NCBI GenBank assembly: GCA_023132365.1
Contig: JAGLYJ010000054.1
Location: 1-7,601, forward strand
Direction of reading: 5' to 3'
Source of the DNA: Mycoplasmatota bacterium
GTDB lineage: Bacteria; Bacillota_I; Bacilli_A; Izemoplasmatales; Hujiaoplasmataceae
Length of the DNA: 7,601 nucleotides
Shown here: positions 1 to 4,268 of the stretch, piece by piece
How positions within the stretch are numbered: the stretch's first letter is position 1
Layout: each line of letters begins with the position of its first letter
The notes under the pieces: model-generated
The model's database searches: none
Seen by the model: the letters and a program-made list of their open reading frames with translations, nothing else
What the model was told of the DNA's origin: nothing
Position numbers and translations under genes: made by a program

Positions 1-512
1 ACGAAGATAATTGCATGGTGGATGTTGCTAGATTCTATTTAGAATTTACTGTTGAAGAATCATGTGGAAAATGTACTCCATGTCGAGAAGGCACAAAAAG
101 AATGTTGGACATTCTTAATAGAATATGCGAGGGAAAAGGATTGATGGAAGATCTTGATATCCTTGAGAGACTCGCTATTATGATTAAGGACTCTTCATTA
201 TGTGGATTGGGTCAAACAGCACCAAATCCAGTATTATCAACTCTTAAACATTTTAGAAAAGAATATGAAGCACATGTAATTGACAGAGTTTGTCCTGCTG
301 GTGTGTGTTCATCACTTACAACTTATAAAGTTTTAGATAACTGTATTGGATGTACAAAATGTGCTAGAAACTGTCCTGTAGATGCAATAAGCGGTAAAGT
401 TAAAGAAAAACATTTTATCGATTTAGATGTATGTATTAGTTGTGGAGCTTGTAAGACTGCTTGCCCAGTAAATGCTATTTCTACAAAACCTGAAAATTGG
501 GAGGGTATATAA
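1..512 (+). CDS. hydB: [FeFe]-hydrogenase NADH-binding/Fe-S subunit HydB (NuoF-like), C-terminal fragment
   Basis: This is the 3' end of a gene that starts before the window; the frame is open from base 3 and 169 residues are visible. In HydABC-type complexes this subunit carries FMN, oxidises or reduces NAD(H) and passes electrons to the catalytic subunit in the cytoplasm. The fragment shows the NuoF-type N3 cluster site ESCGKCTPCREG (visible Cys 21, 24, 27) with its fourth ligand at Cys 67 in SLCGLGQ. A CPAGVC element follows at 97-102. The C-terminal bacterial ferredoxin domain has two CxxCxxCxxxCP motifs (Cys 114/117/120/124 and 144/147/150/154). That extra ferredoxin tail distinguishes HydB/HndC from complex I NuoF, which lacks it. 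The stop overlaps the hydA start by one base (taATG), so the two are probably translationally coupled. Family assignment is firm; the N-terminal NAD/FMN domain is not visible. Confidence 0.93.
   Translation, partial: EDNCMVDVARFYLEFTVEESCGKCTPCREGTKRMLDILNRICEGKGLMEDLDILERLAIMIKDSSLCGLGQTAPNPVLSTLKHFRKEYEAHVIDRVCPAGVCSSLTTYKVLDNCIGCTKCARNCPVDAISGKVKEKHFIDLDVCISCGACKTACPVNAISTKPENWEGI
499..505 (+). promoter_or_regulatory. Ribosome binding site deciding the hydA start
   Basis: GGGAGGG lies six bases before the ATG at 512 and inside the last codons of hydB. It excludes the in-frame TTG at 497, which has no such site upstream and would add only five residues (MGGYI) ahead of the conserved 2Fe-2S domain. 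Confidence 0.85.
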
Positions 513-2272
513 TGGCTAATTTAGTAAATTTAACTATTAATGATAAAAAAGTATCTGTACCAGAAGGTTATACAATAATGAAAGCTGCAGATTCTATTGG
601 CATTAGCGTTCCGAGATTATGTTTCTTAGAAGGAATCCATGAAGAATCAAATTGCCGTATATGTATTGTTAATGTAGAAGGTCAAAATGGATTAAAAACA
701 GCTTGTTCTACAAAAGTAACCGAGGGAATGGTAGTTCAAACTGATACTAAAGAAGTATTTGATGCCGTATCATTCAATCTTGAATTACTAGCTGGTAATC
801 ATAAATTTGAATGCTGGAAGTGCTCAAGAGAAAACTCTTGTGAATTCCTAGATTTATTAAGAAGATTTAATGTAGATAATGATTTCTCAGACGCAAAGAA
901 ATTCGATCAAAAAGAAATTAAAATGAATACTACAAGTGATGCAATGTTACTTGATTCAAGTAAATGTGTTCTTTGCGGTAGATGCGTATCTGCTTGTGAA
1001 AAATTATCAGGGTTAGGAATCTTAAACTTCAGTAATCGTGGTTCAAAAACGTATATCGGACCAGCTCAATTTCATAACCTAGAAGATGCAGGATGTATTT
1101 ACTGTGGTAAATGTATTCAAGCATGTCCGACGGGAGCGATTAGAGAAAAAGATGAAATTAAAGTTTTAGAGAGAGTATTAAGAGATACATCAAAAACTAT
1201 CGTTGTTCAAGTAGCTCCGTCTGTAAGGGCGGCTTTAGGAGAAGAATTTGGTTATAAGATTGGAACTAATGTTGAAGGTCAAATGTTCGCGGCTTTAAAT
1301 GAATTAGGTATTCATGAAATTATGGACACAAACTTTACAGCTGACTTAACAATCTTAGAAGAAGGAAATGAATTTATTAATAGAGTTCAAAACGGTGGAG
1401 TTTTACCAATGTTTACATCTTGTTCACCAGGATGGGTTAACTATTTAGAACTATATTATCCAGAATACATTGAACATCTAAGTAGTTGTAAATCACCTCA
1501 ACAAATGGCTGGGGCATTAATCAAAACTTATTATGCAAAAAAATTAAATAAGAAACCAGAAGATATTTTCTCATTATCTATAATGCCTTGTGTAGCTAAA
1601 AAAGCTGAAGCAAATAGACCAGAGATGGGTAGAGAAGGATACAAGGATGTAGATCTTGTATTAACGACAAGAGAATTTGCAAGAATCATTAGACATAGAG
1701 ATATTCCTTTCAGAGATTTAGATCCAATTAAACCTTACGGAGAACTAGCACAATATACTGGCGCAGGAAACATTTTTGGAGCCACCGGAGGAGTTATGGA
1801 AGCAGCTTTAAGAACTGTAACTGAAATCTTAGAAGGTCATTCTACTCCAGTTGAGTTTAATGAAGTAAGAGGTTTAGATAATATCAAAGAAGCAACTTAT
1901 AAAGTTGCTGGTATGGATGTAAATGTTGCAGTTGTACATGGCGGAGCAGCAATTAAGGAATTTATGAATAGCTTAAAGACAACTGATAAACAATATCATT
2001 TTGTTGAGTTTATGGGATGTACTGGTGGTTGTATTAATGGTGGTGGACAACCAATCGTTTCTGCAATTAATCAAGAAAAATATGATGTTAGAAAACTTAG
2101 AGCTAAAGTTCTATACAATATAGATCAGAATACTGAGTTCAGAAAATCACATGAAAATCCTACAATAAAAGCGATTTATAAAGATTTCTTGGGCAACCCA
2201 AATGAACATAAGTCACATGAATTATTACACACTCATTATAATAAACGTTCTTTTTATGATGTAAAATTTTAA
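512..2272 (+). CDS. hydA: [FeFe]-hydrogenase catalytic subunit HydA (bifurcating/HndD type)
   Basis: The 586-residue cytoplasmic enzyme interconverts protons and H2 at the H-cluster and should work with HydB (and HydC upstream) in NAD(P)H/ferredoxin-coupled H2 metabolism. Domains in order: N-terminal 2Fe-2S ferredoxin (Cys 37, 48, 51, 65); His-ligated 4Fe-4S site (His97, Cys101, 104, 110); two 4Fe-4S clusters (Cys 152/155/158/162 and 195/198/201/205); then the H-domain. H-cluster motifs are TSCSPGW (302-308), MPCVAKKAE (358-366) and the CTGGCINGGGQP stretch from Cys503 with Cys507. The small-subunit-like tail (about 525-577) is fused. By alignment from memory with Clostridium CpI, the proton path is kept: Cys304, Glu284, Glu287, Ser324. 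The oddity is Ser305 where CpI has the cluster ligand Cys300, together with Cys326 where CpI has Ala. I believe this pair recurs in HydA/HndD relatives. The start is the ATG at 512, supported by its Shine-Dalgarno site. Confidence 0.96.
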   Translation: MANLVNLTINDKKVSVPEGYTIMKAADSIGISVPRLCFLEGIHEESNCRICIVNVEGQNGLKTACSTKVTEGMVVQTDTKEVFDAVSFNLELLAGNHKFECWKCSRENSCEFLDLLRRFNVDNDFSDAKKFDQKEIKMNTTSDAMLLDSSKCVLCGRCVSACEKLSGLGILNFSNRGSKTYIGPAQFHNLEDAGCIYCGKCIQACPTGAIREKDEIKVLERVLRDTSKTIVVQVAPSVRAALGEEFGYKIGTNVEGQMFAALNELGIHEIMDTNFTADLTILEEGNEFINRVQNGGVLPMFTSCSPGWVNYLELYYPEYIEHLSSCKSPQQMAGALIKTYYAKKLNKKPEDIFSLSIMPCVAKKAEANRPEMGREGYKDVDLVLTTREFARIIRHRDIPFRDLDPIKPYGELAQYTGAGNIFGATGGVMEAALRTVTEILEGHSTPVEFNEVRGLDNIKEATYKVAGMDVNVAVVHGGAAIKEFMNSLKTTDKQYHFVEFMGCTGGCINGGGQPIVSAINQEKYDVRKLRAKVLYNIDQNTEFRKSHENPTIKAIYKDFLGNPNEHKSHELLHTHYNKRSFYDVKF

Positions 2273-2293
2273 GCACAAAAATTGAATACAAGA

Positions 2294-2349
2294 TACTGCG
2301 GATTTTAACGATGAAAAAAAATTATAACATCATTTTTAAATCCGCAGTA
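2294..2349 (+). terminator. Long GC-capped hairpin after hydA, candidate terminator
   Basis: Perfect 12-bp inverted repeat: TACTGCGGATTT at 2294-2305 and AAATCCGCAGTA at 2338-2349. A smaller GATG/CATC pair (2310-2313 with 2328-2331) sits inside, around an A8 run. It is 21 bases after the hydA stop, the expected place to end the hydrogenase operon. The sequence after the stem (AATTATTATATAATG) is not a good U-tract, so efficient intrinsic termination is uncertain. The right arm overlaps the -35 region of the next promoter, so a regulatory role is also possible. Confidence 0.5.
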
Positions 2350-2362
2350 ATTATTATATAAT
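2335..2362 (+). promoter_or_regulatory. Sigma-A-like promoter for the ABC importer genes
   Basis: The -10 box TATAAT (2357-2362) matches the consensus fully. A weak -35 TTTAAA (2335-2340) lies 16 bases upstream. The predicted start of transcription, near 2369, leaves a leader of about 47 bases before the lipoprotein gene. The call is by sequence pattern only; in DNA this AT-rich a -10 match alone is moderate evidence. Confidence 0.5.
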
Positions 2363-2372
2363 GTATTTGCAG

Positions 2373-2386
2373 TACTACTTGTAGTA
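2373..2386 (+). promoter_or_regulatory. Perfect dyad just after the promoter, candidate operator
   Basis: TACTAC-TT-GTAGTA is a perfect 6-bp inverted repeat with a two-base centre, and the flanks add a further A-T pair at 2371/2388. It covers roughly +4 to +17 of the predicted transcript, a typical position for a dimeric repressor to block transcription. A two-base loop makes an RNA hairpin unlikely, which favours a DNA-binding site. The cognate regulator is not identifiable from the window. Confidence 0.4.
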
Positions 2387-2415
2387 TTAGTATATGTATA
2401 TAGGAGATATAATTA

Positions 2416-3324
2416 ATGAAAAAAATATTAGTGTTTTTATTGGCTATATTATTAACTTTAGGATTAGTTGGATGTAATTCTAACTCAGAGCCTTTAACAA
2501 TAATGGCGCCAAATGGAGCACCTGCACTCTCTCAATTATTTATGCAGGATGATAGTGAAAATTATAGTGTAGATATAGTGAATGGAGCAGATCCTTTAGT
2601 AGCCGCATTTGGATCAGGTTCACATGATTTTATTTTCGCACCAACAAACCTTGGCGCGAAATTATATACATCTGGAATTGAATATAAATTTATAGCAGCG
2701 ATTACCTTTGGTAACTATTATTTAGTTAGTATGGAAGATAACTTTACTATTGAGTCATTAGAAGGAAAAGATATTGTTGTGTTTGGTCAGAATGCTACAT
2801 CAGATATTATAATTAGATATATTTTAGAAGAAAATAATATAAACGCTACAATAACTTATGTAGATGCAGTAGCTACAGCTAATGCAGAATTTATAGCCGA
2901 TAATACAAAAATTATTATGTCAGCTGAACCATTGTTATCAATACTAGCATTAAATGTACCCGATTTTAATACAATTGATTTACAAGCCGAATATCAAGAA
3001 ATAACAGGGGAAACTAGTTACCCTCAAGCAGGTGTATTTGTAAAAACTGAAATTACAGACAGACAAATTAGAAATTTCTTAGATGATTTAGAAAATTCTG
3101 TTGAAAAAGTTAACAATGATTTAGATTCAACTGTTGCAAAAGCTGTAGAATTAGAATATACTTTTCCTGAAGCAGTTCTACGTTCTGCGATTCCTAATAG
3201 TAATATTGGATTTGTAACTGCAGAGGATATAAGAGAAGATTTAGAAGATTATTTTAATATTATTTTAGAAATGAATGGAGTTTTAATTGGGGATCAACTT
3301 CCTGATGATGATTTTTATTTCTAA
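2416..3324 (+). CDS. ABC importer substrate-binding lipoprotein (SsuA/NMT1-like)
   Basis: The 302-residue protein has a lipoprotein signal: MKK, a hydrophobic stretch (residues 4-18) and lipobox LVGC with Cys20 as the lipidated residue, so it is anchored outside the membrane. The mature part starts with a beta-strand LTIMAPNGAPALS and continues with AAFGSGSHDFIFAPTNLGAKLY. That pattern resembles the first lobe of periplasmic-binding-type II proteins of the SsuA/TauA/NMT1 group, where a ligand pocket follows the first strand. It is acidic, ending DQLPDDDFYF. An AGGAG site (2402-2406) lies nine bases before the ATG. The downstream permease, 22 bases away, supports an importer role. The substrate cannot be told from sequence; sulfonates, pyrimidine thiamine precursors and other small organic molecules are known in the family. 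Confidence 0.82.
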   Translation: MKKILVFLLAILLTLGLVGCNSNSEPLTIMAPNGAPALSQLFMQDDSENYSVDIVNGADPLVAAFGSGSHDFIFAPTNLGAKLYTSGIEYKFIAAITFGNYYLVSMEDNFTIESLEGKDIVVFGQNATSDIIIRYILEENNINATITYVDAVATANAEFIADNTKIIMSAEPLLSILALNVPDFNTIDLQAEYQEITGETSYPQAGVFVKTEITDRQIRNFLDDLENSVEKVNNDLDSTVAKAVELEYTFPEAVLRSAIPNSNIGFVTAEDIREDLEDYFNIILEMNGVLIGDQLPDDDFYF

Positions 3325-3335
3325 TATAAATAGAT

Positions 3336-3341
3336 AGGTGA
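3336..3341 (+). promoter_or_regulatory. Ribosome binding site deciding a TTG start
   Basis: AGGTGA ends five bases before the TTG at 3347. No ATG occurs in that frame until well inside a membrane segment (residue 111), so the TTG start is the only one giving a complete permease. Confidence 0.7.
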
Positions 3342-3346
3342 TTTAG

Positions 3347-4096
3347 TTGAAAAAAACCGGTATTACTATATTATCAATATTCTTTTTGTTTTTAGTATGG
3401 ATTATTTTTGGAGCTATAGTTAACAATGATTTGTTATTACCTAAACCAGGAGCAGTATTGATAGCGTTTGGAAACATTTTTATAGAGGCGGATTCTTTAA
3501 GCGTGATATTATTTACAATATTACGTTTATTAGTTGGGCTTTTATTCGCTTCATTGTTTGGTTTTTTACTAGGTATTATTGCGGGATTCAAAAAGGGTTT
3601 TGCAGTATTTCTTAATCCTGTAGTAACGGTTTTAAGAACAATACCAGTTATTTCAATCACCGTAATATTATTGATAATGTTTGGTTTTTCTTTGACACCA
3701 TATATTATTACATTTCTAATGCTATTTCCTTTGATATATCAAAGTACTTACGGAGCTATTACTAGCATAGATAAAGAACTAATTGATGTTTATAAATTAG
3801 AAGATAATAATTTTTTTACTGGATTAAGACATTGCTATTTGCCTTTGATATCAAAAAACATTAGAACAGCTTTACTTCAATCTCTAGGATTAGGAATTAA
3901 GGTTTTAGTAATGGCAGAATATTTAAGCCAAACAAAAAATTCTATTGGGGCAGAGTTATATTTAGCTAAAGTGAATTTGCAATATGATGAAGTATTTGCA
4001 TGGACATTATTGCTGATAGCATTGGCTTTAACATTTGAACTTCTTATTAACCATTACAAACCGATTTCTGAAAAATTTAAAAAAGCTAGCAAATAA
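3347..4096 (+). CDS. ABC importer permease (SsuC/BPD_transp_1 family)
   Basis: The 249-residue integral membrane protein has about six hydrophobic segments, near residues 5-25, 52-80, 92-112, 118-134, 175-192 and 215-235, the normal size and layout for SsuC-like permeases. The LLPKPGAVL stretch after the first segment is typical of this group, where a P-x-P element precedes the core domain. The cytoplasmic coupling (EAA) loop lies at about 145-168 and ends in the expected LP (165-166), followed by GLGIKVLVMAEYL. However, the usual EAA and central glycine are replaced by YKLEDNNFF, so the loop is degenerate. It should form the translocation channel for the lipoprotein encoded 22 bases upstream. 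No ATPase gene follows; the next gene is an unrelated P-type pump with its own leader. The start codon is TTG. Confidence 0.85.
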   Translation: MKKTGITILSIFFLFLVWIIFGAIVNNDLLLPKPGAVLIAFGNIFIEADSLSVILFTILRLLVGLLFASLFGFLLGIIAGFKKGFAVFLNPVVTVLRTIPVISITVILLIMFGFSLTPYIITFLMLFPLIYQSTYGAITSIDKELIDVYKLEDNNFFTGLRHCYLPLISKNIRTALLQSLGLGIKVLVMAEYLSQTKNSIGAELYLAKVNLQYDEVFAWTLLLIALALTFELLINHYKPISEKFKKASK

Positions 4097-4105
4097 TATA
4101 TATAT

Positions 4106-4130
4106 ACTTTATTTTTATAAAAAATATAGT
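4106..4130. repeat. AT-only imperfect inverted repeat overlapping the -10 edge
   Basis: ACTTTATTTTT (4106-4116) and AAAAATATAGT (4120-4130) are complementary except at one position, around the three-base centre ATA. It lies directly after the permease gene and ends on the first base of the following TATAAT box. It could be a weak bidirectional terminator for the ABC genes, a regulator site, or just AT-rich promoter DNA. Confidence 0.35.
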
Positions 4131-4135
4131 ATAAT
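4108..4135 (+). promoter_or_regulatory. Promoter for the calcium ATPase leader
   Basis: A consensus -10 TATAAT lies at 4130-4135. The best -35 is weak (TTTATT, 4108-4113, 16-base spacer), embedded in A/T runs that could act as an UP-like element. Predicted transcription start is near 4142, giving a leader of about 127 bases before the pump gene. Confidence 0.5.
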
Positions 4136-4145
4136 ATTTAGAAGA

Positions 4146-4202
4146 ATGAAGCAGCTAACTCGTGCGTGGTTAAAGCATTATAATGATTATAAACTGACTT
4201 AA
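4146..4202 (+). CDS. Possible leader peptide of 18 codons
   Basis: ATG at 4146 opens a complete short frame encoding MKQLTRAWLKHYNDYKLT and stopping with TAA at 4200-4202, 14 bases before the terminator stem. It covers both the loop and the alternative stems of the leader, so ribosome movement could affect folding. Support is weak: AGAAG directly abuts the start codon, and the predicted transcript begins only a few bases earlier. A chance ORF of this length is quite possible. Confidence 0.25.
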   Translation: MKQLTRAWLKHYNDYKLT

Positions 4203-4216
4203 TTTTTAACATTGAG

Positions 4217-4248
4217 ACTTATGCACTAAGTTGTGCATAAGTTTTTTA
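4217..4248 (+). terminator. Intrinsic terminator in the leader of the Ca2+ ATPase gene
   Basis: Perfect 10-bp stem ACTTATGCAC (4217-4226) / GTGCATAAGT (4233-4242), loop TAAGTT, followed by a T-run (4242-4247). Wobble and A-T pairs can extend the stem by about three. It ends some 20 bases before the pump start codon, leaving room only for the ribosome binding site. It therefore acts either as a conditional terminator (attenuation) or as the end of the upstream ABC unit with a promoter overlapping it. Confidence 0.8.
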
Positions 4249-4268
4249 TATAAACGAAAGGAACATAT

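Larger units (their letters stand above)
4142..4248 (+). promoter_or_regulatory. Candidate attenuator or riboswitch leader of the Ca2+ ATPase
   Basis: About 107 bases between a -10 box and an intrinsic terminator that lies just before the pump gene. Visible pairings: TAACT (4156-4160) with GGTTA (4168-4172), leaving loop CGTGCGT; TTATAA (4178-4183) with TTATAA (4187-4192); and GTTAAA (4169-4174) with TTTAAC (4205-4210) as an alternative. The loop bases GTGCGT (4162-4167) can pair with ATGCAC (4221-4226), the 5' arm of the terminator, with one G-U, giving a possible antiterminator. I do not recognise a known riboswitch class; the conserved yybP-ykoY (Mn2+) and NiCo cores that would be logical for a cation pump are not apparent. 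Confidence 0.5.

Noticed and set aside
497..511. Upstream TTG start for hydA at 497
   Set aside because: It would overlap the Shine-Dalgarno GGGAGGG itself and has no ribosome site of its own; ATG at 512 is well placed.
1..2272. Complex I NuoF/NuoG pair instead of hydrogenase
   Set aside because: The second protein has all three H-cluster motifs and the fused small-subunit tail, which NuoG lacks.
2311..2361. 16-codon ORF inside the hairpin after hydA
   Set aside because: No Shine-Dalgarno site, and it consists of the A-run and the hairpin arm; chance frame.
3343..3660. Antisense frame of 105 codons opposite the permease gene
   Set aside because: It is rich in Asn/Lys/Ile with no recognisable domain and lies wholly over a well-supported membrane protein gene; it mirrors the coding strand's composition.
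4212..4241. Alternative promoter TTGAGA (4212-4217) with CATAAG (4236-4241), 18-base spacer, overlapping the leader terminator
   Set aside because: The -35 is good but the -10 matches only four of six and is made of terminator arm bases. Not preferred, but if real it would remove the attenuation model, so it should be tested first.
4142..4248. yybP-ykoY (Mn2+) or NiCo riboswitch upstream of the cation pump
   Set aside because: These would be logical for such a gene, but the conserved core sequences I remember for both classes are not visible here.
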